This document shows, one piece after another, positions 1-8,326 of a stretch of DNA of 64,000 nt (position 1 is its first letter; every line of letters starts with the position of its first letter). Origin of the DNA: Mesorhizobium sp. (GTDB taxonomy: Bacteria > Pseudomonadota > Alphaproteobacteria > Rhizobiales > Rhizobiaceae); contig NZ_JAMLIG010000001.1 of NCBI RefSeq assembly GCF_023954305.1, positions 682,001 through 746,000 on the forward strand, read 5' to 3'. The notes beneath the pieces were generated by a model. That model did not search any database and was not told the origin of the DNA. It worked only from the letters and a program-made list of their open reading frames with translations. Position numbers and translations under genes: made by a program.

Positions 1-330
1 GACTTCGCGCCGGTGACCGCGAACACGCTTCGCGATGCACAATCGCTGCGGCTTCAGGTCGATCGGACGCGGCGCGAGGGCATCGCCTATGACGACTGCG
101 AATTCAACCCGGAGGTCAGGTGCATGGCCGCCCCCGTGCGCGATTTCCGCGGTCGGGTGCTCGGTGCAATCGGGTTCTCGGGACCGGTGTGGCGTCTCTC
201 GCTCGCAGGCATGAACGACTACATTTCCATCACGCGCTCGATCGCGGCGGAGGTGTCCGAGCATTTGGGCTTCCGGCCGGGCCAGATCGCACCCGACACT
301 CGTAGCGGAAAGCGAAGAGCCAATGGGTGA
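1..330 (+). CDS. IclR-family transcriptional regulator, C-terminal part (cut by window edge)
   Basis: The open frame enters from the left edge, so only the last 109 residues are visible. They match the effector-binding (GAF-like) half of IclR regulators: a conserved Cys-Met-Ala-Ala-Pro-Val stretch, then a run ending in RVLGAIGFSGP, then a final helix with ITRSIAAEVSEHLGF. The DNA-binding domain would lie left of the window. The stop overlaps the start of the next gene by 8 bp (ATGGGTGA), so the two are co-transcribed and probably translationally coupled. It may regulate the downstream SDR gene. The family call is firm; the ligand is unknown. Confidence 0.85.
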   Translation, partial: DFAPVTANTLRDAQSLRLQVDRTRREGIAYDDCEFNPEVRCMAAPVRDFRGRVLGAIGFSGPVWRLSLAGMNDYISITRSIAAEVSEHLGFRPGQIAPDTRSGKRRANG

Positions 331-1105
331 ATTGACAGGAAAGACGGCGCTGGTGACCGGGGCCAGCAAGGGTATAGGACGCGCCATCGCGGCTCGGCTT
401 GCCGCGGAGGGATGCGATGTGGCTCTGGTCGCAAGAGACCTGGAGAGGCTGACCGCCGCAGCAGAGGAGATTGCCGAGCGGCATGGGGTGAGAACCCTCC
501 CGATCGCCGCCGATCTGTCGTCGGAATCGGGCTGTATTTCTGCCGCCCGGACGGCATTGGACGCCTTCGGCGGACTCGACATACTCGTCAATTGCGCCGG
601 CGACACCAGGGCGGGCACTTTCCCGGCACAACCGGACACGGAGTGGACAAGCGGCTTCGCTCTCAAGTTCTTCGGCGCGGTGCGCTTGACGCGGGCGCTT
701 TGGGAGCCGCTGAAAGCGCGGCGCGGGACCGTCATCAATATCGGCGGTGCGGCGGCATATACGCCCTCGCCGGGCTTCATGGTCGGCGGCGCCGTCAACG
801 CGGCGCTGGCACATTTCTCCAAGTCGCTGTCGAAGCAGGGGCTGGTTGACGACGTCAACGTCAATATCATCCATCCCGGCTCCGTCGTCACCGACCGCAT
901 GGACGCGCTGATCCGGCAGGAGGCGGCTTCGACCGGCATATCCGAAGACGAGGTCCGCCGCCGCAACCGGGAGCGGGCCGGAATCCGCAGGCTCGGAGAG
1001 CCTGACGATATCGCGGAGACGGTAGTGTTCCTCTGCCTGCCGCGCGCGCGTCATATCCAGGGCGTCGGCATCGCCGTCGACGGCGGCGCGACGCCAGGAC
1101 TTTGA
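323..1105 (+). CDS. SDR-family protein with degenerate active site
   Basis: A 260-residue short-chain dehydrogenase/reductase fold. The N-terminal TGASKGIGR (residues 12-20) is the classical cofactor-binding glycine motif, and NCAG (90-93) is the second Rossmann signature. The usual catalytic Ser-Tyr-Lys triad is not visible: around residues 140-162 the sequence reads INIGGAAAY then MVGGAVNAAL, so the YxxxK positions are occupied by Gly155 and Asn159. The C-terminal GVGIAVDGGATPGL is typical of the family. It starts inside the end of the IclR gene. It may be a non-canonical reductase, a dehydratase-like variant or a binding protein; oxidoreductase function cannot be assumed. Confidence 0.85.
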   Translation: MGELTGKTALVTGASKGIGRAIAARLAAEGCDVALVARDLERLTAAAEEIAERHGVRTLPIAADLSSESGCISAARTALDAFGGLDILVNCAGDTRAGTFPAQPDTEWTSGFALKFFGAVRLTRALWEPLKARRGTVINIGGAAAYTPSPGFMVGGAVNAALAHFSKSLSKQGLVDDVNVNIIHPGSVVTDRMDALIRQEAASTGISEDEVRRRNRERAGIRRLGEPDDIAETVVFLCLPRARHIQGVGIAVDGGATPGL

Positions 1106-1245
1106 TCCGGGTCCAACGCTGGCCGTCGATGGGCCGCGGCCTAGGCGGCTGCAATCCGCATCTGGTCTGCCCTGCGCCCAGCACCGCACAGGTAGGCGAT
1201 AGTAGCATTCTATCTCGAACGGAGTGCCGTTCTCCGCGCAGCTGG

Positions 1246-1570
1246 TCAGCTGTGCTCGATATCGGGAACAGTGTTCTTGAAAAACCGCTCACGCGATCCG
1301 GCGAGATAGTCCCGCTCCCACTCGTGCCTGAACTCCGTGTTGCGGGTCAGCATCGGGTAGCGGCCGAAGTTCGTCGACCCCATGTTGAGAGAGGCGACTT
1401 CCGGCTTGAACACCGATACCGGTCGCAACCGCTCCTCGAACGTCATCGTGGCAGACCCTCCCGTCGTGATGTTCACCATGCAGTCGGCGCGCTGCCTGGT
1501 CACCTTGACCCTGCTCGTGACCACAGGAACGCGGAGCGTCTTGAGCCATTGGAGCCTCCGGCAAACCCGG
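1246..1570 (-). pseudogene. Remnant of a BKACE (DUF849, beta-keto acid cleavage enzyme) gene
   Basis: A minus-strand frame contains NITTGGSATMTFEERL, then a stretch with SLNMGSTNFGRYPML and WERDYLAGSRERFFKNT. This is the recognisable second quarter of the zinc-dependent 3-keto-5-aminohexanoate cleavage enzyme family, normally about 280-310 residues. The N-terminal barrel start is missing or out of frame (a shifted frame just upstream resembles the preceding helix), and the reading frame stops soon after NTVPDIEHS. Only about a third of a gene remains, so it is inactive. It follows the TRAP permease on the same strand and was probably the last gene of the hyu operon. Confidence 0.7.
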
Positions 1571-1602
1571 CGCAATACAGCATCAACCGGCGCGTTTCAG
1601 TC

Positions 1603-3549
1603 TCATAAACCAGGCAGCCACGTTATGATCGCCGGAATGGCGACCAAGACGCAGATCTTGATGATGTCGGCCAGGACGAATGGCAGTACGCCGGCATAGA
1701 TGCGTGTAATCGGGATGTCCTTTGAAAGCTGCTTCAACAGGAACAGATTGACCCCGAAAGGCGGCGTTAGAACTCCCAATTCTACCAACATCACGGTGAT
1801 CACACCCCACCAAAGGGGGTCGTAGCCCAAATTGGTGACGATCGGCGCCACCAATGACGCGGTGATCAGCATGATCGTGACCGAATCCATGACCGTGCCA
1901 AGCAGCAAATACGTCGCGCATAGCGCAATGATGATGGCGATGGGCGGCAGGCCGCTATGGGCGACCATTTCGGCGAGCACGTTGGGAATACCGGTCAGCG
2001 CGAAGAAATATGCGGCAAGCAGCGCGCCCATGATCAAGACATAGATCATGGCCACCGACTGGGTGGTTTCGGCCGCGATGGACCAGATCCGGTCGCCCCT
2101 GATCGCACCGCGGGCAAGGGCAATTATGAAGGAGAGAACGGCTCCGACAGCAGCCGCCTCCGTGGGTGTGAAAACGCCGAAGAAGATGCCGCCGATGACC
2201 AGTCCGAACAGGACGAACATCGCCAGCGACCGCCGGAAACTCCAAATCAGCTCGCGCAGCGAAAAGACTTCCGGGTCCGGCGCAAGGTCCGCCCGGAGGC
2301 GCACGATGATCCAGATGGTCGCAAGATAGCCGATCACGCTGATCAGCCCCGGCACGAGAATGGCGATATAGAGCTTGCCGATGGATTGCTCGGTCAGGAC
2401 CCCATAGAGCACCACGATTGTGGATGGCGGAATGAGCACGCCGAGCGTCGCTCCGGCGGCGACACAGCCGGCCGAGAAGCCGCCGTCATAGCCCCGCTTG
2501 CGCATTTCAGGCAGGCCGATGGATCCGATGGTAACGGCAGTGGCGATCGACGATCCGGTCAGTGCGCCGAAGCCGGCGCTGCCGCCGATCGTTGCCATGG
2601 CGAGCCCGCCCCGGAACGGGCCAAGCACGGCCTGGGAAAATCGATAGACGTCTTCGGAGAGGCCACTGACGACCGCGAAACTGCCCATCATCAAAAAGAG
2701 CGGAATGAGCGCAAGTTCGACGCTGGAAAAGAGCGCGGTGGTTTCCGACCCAAGGACCTTCAGCGCGGCGGGAACTCCGATGATCGCAGCCGTTCCAACG
2801 ACGCCAACACAGGCTAGGGCGACGCCGACCGGCACCATCGCCAGCACCAGGACCCAAATCATAACGAACAGGATCCCACCAACCAAGACAGGGTCCGCCT
2901 GCCCGATACTCTGCAGGCCGAGCGTTGCGCCATAGATCAGTGCGGTCCCGGCCAGGGCGACGACAACGAGAGCCGAAAGCAGTACGAGACAACCGATGAC
3001 ACTGCGTTGCGCCCGCCCTATCGCCGACCCCTCCCCGGCCGCTGTCACACAATCGCGCATCGTGACCAGGATCTGAACCGGGACGCAGAGCCAGATCAAT
3101 GCCGAGATCGCATACTGGAAGGGCGCCAATGGCAGCTCGAGAATGATCGTTTGCGAGTGGCGCAGCATCGACGTGGAGGCCTGATCAAAGACGCGCCATC
3201 CAAGGACCACCAACAAGGACGCGGTCACCAGACTGCCCGCCGCGGTTATCCATGACTTCGTCCGTTGTCCGACGAGATCCGAAAGCACATCGACTCGCAA
3301 ATTGGCCCGTTGTGCCAATCCGCTCGCAAGAACCGCCGCGATGCCGACCGAAAAGATCGTCTGGGTGAGTTCGTTCGACCCAGCAATCGGCCGATTGAGC
3401 AATGCGCGCAAGATCAGCACGTCGAGCGAAGTGATCACGGCGATCACCAGCATCGTCACCACACCGACAAAGGCGAACGCCTGCGTGATGCGAGCCAGAA
3501 AGGCTTCGGCGTGAATCATGCTACGTTCCGACGCATGGCCACCAGACAT
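1603..3549 (-). CDS. Fused TRAP transporter permease (DctQ-DctM)
   Basis: A 648-residue inner-membrane protein that joins the small (DctQ, about residues 10-160) and large (DctM, about 190-648) TRAP permease subunits in one chain. The DctM half shows family stretches such as GSFAVVSGLSEDVY, GGSAGFGALTGSSIATA, GVLIPPSTIVVLYGVLTEQ and FFGVFTPTEAAAVGA. It would use an ion gradient to import a substrate delivered by the DctP protein encoded upstream. The ATG at 3549 is chosen because GGGAAGAG sits 8 bases before it; longer in-frame starts have no ribosome site. A separate promoter with a palindromic operator precedes it. The substrate is unknown, possibly an organic acid linked to the hyu genes. 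Confidence 0.9.
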   Translation of the reverse strand: MSGGHASERSMIHAEAFLARITQAFAFVGVVTMLVIAVITSLDVLILRALLNRPIAGSNELTQTIFSVGIAAVLASGLAQRANLRVDVLSDLVGQRTKSWITAAGSLVTASLLVVLGWRVFDQASTSMLRHSQTIILELPLAPFQYAISALIWLCVPVQILVTMRDCVTAAGEGSAIGRAQRSVIGCLVLLSALVVVALAGTALIYGATLGLQSIGQADPVLVGGILFVMIWVLVLAMVPVGVALACVGVVGTAAIIGVPAALKVLGSETTALFSSVELALIPLFLMMGSFAVVSGLSEDVYRFSQAVLGPFRGGLAMATIGGSAGFGALTGSSIATAVTIGSIGLPEMRKRGYDGGFSAGCVAAGATLGVLIPPSTIVVLYGVLTEQSIGKLYIAILVPGLISVIGYLATIWIIVRLRADLAPDPEVFSLRELIWSFRRSLAMFVLFGLVIGGIFFGVFTPTEAAAVGAVLSFIIALARGAIRGDRIWSIAAETTQSVAMIYVLIMGALLAAYFFALTGIPNVLAEMVAHSGLPPIAIIIALCATYLLLGTVMDSVTIMLITASLVAPIVTNLGYDPLWWGVITVMLVELGVLTPPFGVNLFLLKQLSKDIPITRIYAGVLPFVLADIIKICVLVAIPAIITWLPGL

Positions 3550-3585
3550 AGTGTTCGCTCTTCCCTGCATCGCTAAACCGTATCC

Positions 3586-3599
3586 GTGAAATATTTCAC
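3586..3599. promoter_or_regulatory. Perfect palindrome GTGAAATATTTCAC (operator, copy 1)
   Basis: A 14-bp perfect palindrome 37 bp upstream of the chosen TRAP permease start. On the minus strand a TTGCCA (3615-3610) is followed after 16 bp by TATTTC, which lies inside the palindrome, so a bound protein would cover the -10 element. The same 14 bp recur upstream of hyuA. The adjacent IclR regulator is the natural candidate (inference). Confidence 0.7.
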
Positions 3600-3653
3600 A
3601 CCTTCCCGGTGGCAAAGCTTCCCCCGCGTCGGTGATTGCGTTCCAGTGCTATG

Positions 3654-4586
3654 CTAGCGTTCCATCCCGGCTGTCCGATCACGGATATCCAACAAGGCCC
3701 TTTGAAGCGCTTCCTTGGTTTCCGGATTGGCGCTGCCACGGGGCATGATGGTCGTGATCGCGCAGGCCAGCTGACCGCGTTCGTTCAGCAATGGCAGGAC
3801 GGCGGCCGTTCCCGTAATCACAGCATTCAGACTCCAGTAGACGTCGCTGGTCCGAGCCTTTTCCACTTCGGCATTGAGGCGGTCCAACTGCACCTCCACC
3901 CCGTCATGAGCTGCCATCTCGAGTTCTCTCGCAAGCACGCCCCTGGTCGCCTCTTCGGGCATATAGGCTAAAAAGACGACGCCGGTCGCCGACTGGCTAA
4001 GCGGCAACGCCGTCCCCAATTTTAGAGCAACCGGCAGAGGATGGATGCCGGGCTCCGTCATGACCAGCGTCGGTCCGAGCGACGTCCAGACATACAGGTT
4101 TGTCAGATAGCCTGAGCCATTGGCGATCTCGGAAACGGCCGCTCGGACGCCGCTCAACGGATCGTAGCGGCGGAGCGCGGCAAGACCGAGCGCATGCGCC
4201 TGCGGCCCGATATCGTATAGGCCCGTCTCCGCCGACTGAATGAGAAACCCGTGGTATTTCAGGCTGGCCAGATAGCGATGCAGCTTGTTCGGCTGTTCGC
4301 CGCTTAACCGACAGAGATCGCTCAAGCTCAACTTGCCTTCATGCCGGGCAATGATCTTGGTCAGTTCCAGCGCAGTATCGAGCGCTGCGATACGTTCCGG
4401 TTCCTTCCCCGTGGAGCGCGGCCTTCCTCGGGAAGGCAATGCGCGCACGTTCGTTTTTTCCAGCGGCTTGCCTGCAGGCACCTCGGCGTCTCCCACTCGT
4501 CTGGTTCCCCGGTCATCTAGGCGAATGACGTTCGGATCCGCAATCCGGATACCGGCCGGAGCTTTCGGCCGGCATCTCGTTTTCAA
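3654..4586 (-). CDS. IclR-family transcriptional regulator
   Basis: A 310-residue regulator. A basic, poorly conserved N-terminal extension of about 60 residues precedes a winged helix (about 65-130, with LSLSDLCRLSGEQPNKLHRYL as the recognition region) and an IclR effector domain (about 145-305). Its ATG overlaps the dctP stop (ATGA), so it is translated with the operon it probably controls. The chosen start keeps the extension; a start nearer residue 50-60 is possible. It is the best candidate to bind the two GTGAAATATTTCAC palindromes flanking the operon (inference). The ligand is probably the transported compound or a breakdown product. Confidence 0.88.
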   Translation of the reverse strand: MKTRCRPKAPAGIRIADPNVIRLDDRGTRRVGDAEVPAGKPLEKTNVRALPSRGRPRSTGKEPERIAALDTALELTKIIARHEGKLSLSDLCRLSGEQPNKLHRYLASLKYHGFLIQSAETGLYDIGPQAHALGLAALRRYDPLSGVRAAVSEIANGSGYLTNLYVWTSLGPTLVMTEPGIHPLPVALKLGTALPLSQSATGVVFLAYMPEEATRGVLARELEMAAHDGVEVQLDRLNAEVEKARTSDVYWSLNAVITGTAAVLPLLNERGQLACAITTIMPRGSANPETKEALQRALLDIRDRTAGMER

Positions 4587-5590
4587 TGAACAGAGGCCAC
4601 GCCCTTCTTAAACGTATCCAGAACGGCCTGACCGCCTTCGGTTTCGGCGACCCAACCTGCCACGACGCCGGAAATCGCCCCCTCCCAAGCCGAATAGGTC
4701 GCATCGTCAAGTGTGGCCAATCGGTGATTTCCATCCTTCAGGATGGTCTGCTTGAACCGTTCACTCGACTGGTCATACCAAGCGCCGATATGAACGGCCA
4801 GCGACACGTCACCGTCGGTTCGCCGCAACAACGCTTGCTGCTCGGCGGACAAGCCATCCCAGACGTCCTTATTGAAGAGAAGGCTCACTGGCAGCTGACC
4901 GAGCGGCACTTCCAGGTGATGGTTCACCACGTCCTGAAGTTTGAAAAGGAAGACCCCCGGCCAGCCGGTGATAATCCCGTCGACCACGCCTTGCGAGATC
5001 GCCTGATAGGCTTCGGTGACCGGCATGGAAATGCCGCTAGCCCCGACCGCGGCGGCAATGCCGGCCCCGGCCTTATCCGCGACGCGCAGCTTCAAGCCGG
5101 CCGCTTGCTGCAACGGGCCGGCCTCCTGCTTCGTGTGGAGACCGTTAGTGGAACTCGCCGCCAGGGATCCCACGGCGACGTTCGCATATTCGCTGTCAAG
5201 CATGCCTGCGTCCAGCAGCGCATTCAGCCCTGCGGTTGCTTCCTGTGCGGATTTGGCGACAAATGGAAGGCCCACGAGCAGTGTCCTTGGGAAAGGTTTG
5301 CCGGTGTAGCCCGGCAGAACCCAGCCACCGTCGACGACACCATCTGCGATCCGGTCGAGCACGTTGGCGCCATTCGCGACGGTGCCGCCATTGACCAGTT
5401 CGATGACCAGTTCGCCCTTCGAATTCGCGTTCACGTAGTCCGCCCAAGGCTGAAGAAGCTGGGTGACGACCGCATTGTTGTCCGGCAATGTCGTGGCAAA
5501 TCGGATTGTTGTTTGGGCGTCCGCCTGACCGGCCGCCAGCAGACCGGCCAACATAGGCACCAAAACGGCTGCGTTCATAAGTGATTTCAT
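4583..5590 (-). CDS. TRAP transporter substrate-binding protein (DctP family)
   Basis: A 335-residue periplasmic binding protein. It has a Sec signal peptide (MKSLMNAAVLVPMLAG onward, cleavage predicted after Ala-Asp-Ala) and the DctP fold: TTIRFATTLPDN at the mature N-terminus and a central arginine-containing LKLRVADKAG region where DctP proteins bind carboxylates. The start at 5590 follows a strong GGGAGGAACGGAGCA ribosome site. It lies between the FAH hydrolase and iclR genes and would feed the fused DctQM permease. Substrate unknown. Confidence 0.9.
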   Translation of the reverse strand: MKSLMNAAVLVPMLAGLLAAGQADAQTTIRFATTLPDNNAVVTQLLQPWADYVNANSKGELVIELVNGGTVANGANVLDRIADGVVDGGWVLPGYTGKPFPRTLLVGLPFVAKSAQEATAGLNALLDAGMLDSEYANVAVGSLAASSTNGLHTKQEAGPLQQAAGLKLRVADKAGAGIAAAVGASGISMPVTEAYQAISQGVVDGIITGWPGVFLFKLQDVVNHHLEVPLGQLPVSLLFNKDVWDGLSAEQQALLRRTDGDVSLAVHIGAWYDQSSERFKQTILKDGNHRLATLDDATYSAWEGAISGVVAGWVAETEGGQAVLDTFKKGVASVH

Positions 5591-5695
5591 TGCTCCGTTC
5601 CTCCCTTTTCGACCCATGCGGGGTCAATCGCCGAATTCTCCTCGCGGCACGTCGATGTCCAGGCATCCGGCAGCCCAAACCCGCAAAGCAAGCAG

Positions 5696-6607
5696 CTAGA
5701 CGATCGTAATTCGCTGCTCGCCCATCTCCTCAATTGCGATTCTGACCACGTCTCCCCGGCAGAGACTTTCACCGGTCTCCGCACCCACGCCGCCCGGTGT
5801 GCCAGTCAGAATGATGTCTCCGGGATGAAGCGTGACATAAGTGGACAGTCGAGCGATCTGCTCGGCGATGCTGAACAGCATGTGGCAGGTGTTCGAATCC
5901 TGCCGCAGCCTGTCGTTCACCCAAAGCTTGATGCCGACATCCTGAGGATCGGCGACGAAATCGGCCGGCAAGATATACGGACCGATCGGGCAAGAGCCTT
6001 CAAAACTCTTGTGTCCGATCCAGTCGTAGTAGAACGTCGTGCCGGGCGTGCCGTTTCGCCGCGCCATGCGGTCGCGCGCGGACAGATCGTTGGCAATCAT
6101 GTAGCCGGCCACATGGTTCAGCGCCTCGGCCACCGATACATGACGGGCTGGCTCGCCGATCACCGCGGCCAATTCCGCCTCCCAATCGAGTCGCTCGCAG
6201 TCGAGCACCACGTTTGCCTCGGGTCCGGCGATCGTCCGCCCGGACTTGAGAAAATGCCACGGATCGAGGCCGGCCTCATGCGGGTCCGGCTCGGTGGGAA
6301 CCCCGCGGGCGCGGGCCATGTTGTCGACATGGTCGCGATAATTGGCGCCGGCGCAGTAGATCGCCAGCGGCCGCTCGATCGGCGCCTTGAGCGTCACATC
6401 GGCCAACGACAGCCAATTTGCCGACGCATCGTCGGCCAGCGCCGAAAGGCGGCCTCGATTCGTCTTCCACCGCTCGAGCACGTCCATCATGTCGGCGCGT
6501 GGCGGAAGCCCTAGCGTCGGTCCGATATCGACAATCTTGTCGGCCACCACCAAACCGGGCCGGCTACCCTGTCCGGCGTCAAAAGTCGCGAGCCAATGGC
6601 GCGTCAT
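5696..6607 (-). CDS. Fumarylacetoacetate hydrolase (FAH) family protein
   Basis: A 303-residue cytosolic enzyme of the FAH superfamily, which uses a divalent metal to cleave or decarboxylate C-C bonds in beta-diketo or oxalo-type acids. Visible signatures are CAGANYRDHVDNMA (about residues 82-95), the metal-ligand region LDWEAELAAVIG, ANDLSARDRM and the C-terminal GDIILTGTPGGVG. The length suits a bacterial FAH protein with an N-terminal extension. It starts 12 bp after the hyuB stop, so it belongs to the same operon and probably acts on the product of the HyuAB step. The exact reaction cannot be read from the sequence. Confidence 0.88.
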   Translation of the reverse strand: MTRHWLATFDAGQGSRPGLVVADKIVDIGPTLGLPPRADMMDVLERWKTNRGRLSALADDASANWLSLADVTLKAPIERPLAIYCAGANYRDHVDNMARARGVPTEPDPHEAGLDPWHFLKSGRTIAGPEANVVLDCERLDWEAELAAVIGEPARHVSVAEALNHVAGYMIANDLSARDRMARRNGTPGTTFYYDWIGHKSFEGSCPIGPYILPADFVADPQDVGIKLWVNDRLRQDSNTCHMLFSIAEQIARLSTYVTLHPGDIILTGTPGGVGAETGESLCRGDVVRIAIEEMGEQRITIV

Positions 6608-6619
6608 GTTATTCCTTCC

Positions 6620-8326
6620 CTATTCGGTCATTCCGTACAGTTCGCACGCCTTCTCGGCACTGACATAGCCCTGCCGCACGTCTTCGCTAATGCGGGCGCG
6701 ATCCCGGTTCTTCGGATCGCCGACGCCGCCACCCCCACCGGTCTCAATGCGGATCTTGTCGCCGGCCTCCAGCAGAAGGTTGGACGTCTTGCCGTTCGGC
6801 AGGTCCTGCCAGTAGCCGTTGCGCATGACGGTCACGCGGTTGGGAGCCCCCGGTGCTCCCCCTAGAATGCCCCAGGGAGCGCACCTGGTGCGCTCGATCG
6901 GCGTACTCACCTCTACGGGCGCCAAGGCGCGAATGACGATATCCGCGCCCAGACCGCCACGGTACTCGCCCGCCCCGCCGCTGTCGTCGCGCAGCGCATA
7001 GCGCTCCATCAGCAGCGGATATTTGGTTTCGATCTGCTCGGACGGGCTGTTGTGGGTGTCGCCGTCGTTGGAGCAGACCGTTACTGGGTTGCCGTCGCCG
7101 GTCGTCGTCGCGCCCCAGCCGCCTCCTCCCGGGCCGACCACACCGACGAAGAACTTGCCTGTCTTGGGATTGATCCCGTGGAACTGCGCGACACAAAGGT
7201 CCGCATGATGTCCGCCGGCGGCAAGTTGAGGGACGACGGGCGCCAGAGCCTTGATGATGGTATCGACCACCGTCATCGGGATCGTCATCCACCAACGCAT
7301 CGCGGCGGGTCGGCGGGCGCTGACCACCGTTCCCTCCGGGCAGATCACCTTCAAACTCCGGAACGCTCCGTCGTTGACCGGATAGACGTCCGGCGTCGTG
7401 AGACACTTGAAGGCAACCTGCGCACAGGCGATCCCCGTCGCGCCGGCGGAATTGTAGAAACCCTTGACCTGCGGTGCGACCCCGGAAAGGTCGACCGTCA
7501 CCTCGCCGCCTTTCACGATCACCTTCACCCTGATCGGCAAAGGCACTCCGATACTCACCCCGTCATCGTCCATGAAGGATTCCGCCTCATAGATGCCGTC
7601 GGGGATCAGGGCGGCCTGTTCGCGGGCAACCTTGTCGCTGTGGTCCATGATGTTTTCGATGGCGCCCAAAACCGTTGCGGCACCGAAGCGATCGAGCAAT
7701 TCCAGCATGCGCTTCTCGCCGGTATCGACGGCGGTGATCTGCGCGCGAAGATCGCCGAGAGCGTGATCGATCATGCGGACGTTGAGCTTGATGAAGGAGA
7801 GAAAGACCTCGTTGATCTTGCCGTCGGACACCAGCTTGAGGATCGGCACCTGAATGCCTTCGGAATAGATGTCCGTCGTCACCTCGCCCTTGCCGCCGCC
7901 GATGTCGAGCCAGTGCGCCATGCAACAGGTGAAGGCGACAATCCGGCCCTCATGGAAGATCGGTTTGGTCAGCGTGATGTGGTTGAGGTGGCTGCCGGTG
8001 ATGAAGGCGTCGTTGGTGACCAGAATGTCGCCGGGATGAATATTCTCCAAGCCGAAATGGGCGATCTTCGCCTTGACCGTTTCCGACATGCCCCGGATGA
8101 AGCTCGGCAGCCCGAGGCCGATCGAAATGGTGTCGCCGTCAGCCGTGTAAAGGCCGACCGTGAAATCGAGCGCCTCGTAGATGATCATGTTGTAAGCGGT
8201 GCGGGTGAGATTGATCTTCATCTCTTCCGTCAGCGCCATCACGCCGTTGCGGATGATCTCCACGACCACCGGATTGATTGTATCCTTGCAGGCCTCGGCG
8301 GCGGCTTGCGGCAAGAAGAGTTTCAT
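6620..8326 (-). CDS. hyuB: Hydantoinase/oxoprolinase subunit B (HyuB)
   Basis: A 568-residue HyuB-family subunit with characteristic motifs: NPVVVEIIRNGVMAL near the N-terminus, GDILVTNDAF, a KYPLLMERYALRDDSGGAGE run and a C-terminal GGGGVGDP glycine loop. HyuA/HyuB pairs are ATP-dependent amidohydrolases (N-methylhydantoin, 5-oxoproline) or, in relatives, acetone/acetophenone carboxylases. Its ATG overlaps the hyuA stop (ATGA), as expected for subunits made in equal amounts. The substrate is not determinable from sequence alone. Confidence 0.92.
   Translation of the reverse strand: MKLFLPQAAAEACKDTINPVVVEIIRNGVMALTEEMKINLTRTAYNMIIYEALDFTVGLYTADGDTISIGLGLPSFIRGMSETVKAKIAHFGLENIHPGDILVTNDAFITGSHLNHITLTKPIFHEGRIVAFTCCMAHWLDIGGGKGEVTTDIYSEGIQVPILKLVSDGKINEVFLSFIKLNVRMIDHALGDLRAQITAVDTGEKRMLELLDRFGAATVLGAIENIMDHSDKVAREQAALIPDGIYEAESFMDDDGVSIGVPLPIRVKVIVKGGEVTVDLSGVAPQVKGFYNSAGATGIACAQVAFKCLTTPDVYPVNDGAFRSLKVICPEGTVVSARRPAAMRWWMTIPMTVVDTIIKALAPVVPQLAAGGHHADLCVAQFHGINPKTGKFFVGVVGPGGGGWGATTTGDGNPVTVCSNDGDTHNSPSEQIETKYPLLMERYALRDDSGGAGEYRGGLGADIVIRALAPVEVSTPIERTRCAPWGILGGAPGAPNRVTVMRNGYWQDLPNGKTSNLLLEAGDKIRIETGGGGGVGDPKNRDRARISEDVRQGYVSAEKACELYGMTE

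Noticed and set aside
1309..1328. CTCCCACTCGTGCC as a second guaA-type attachment site
   Set aside because: Only part matches the guaA end, and it lies within recognisable BKACE coding sequence (His-Glu-Trp-Glu-Arg), so chance is the better explanation.
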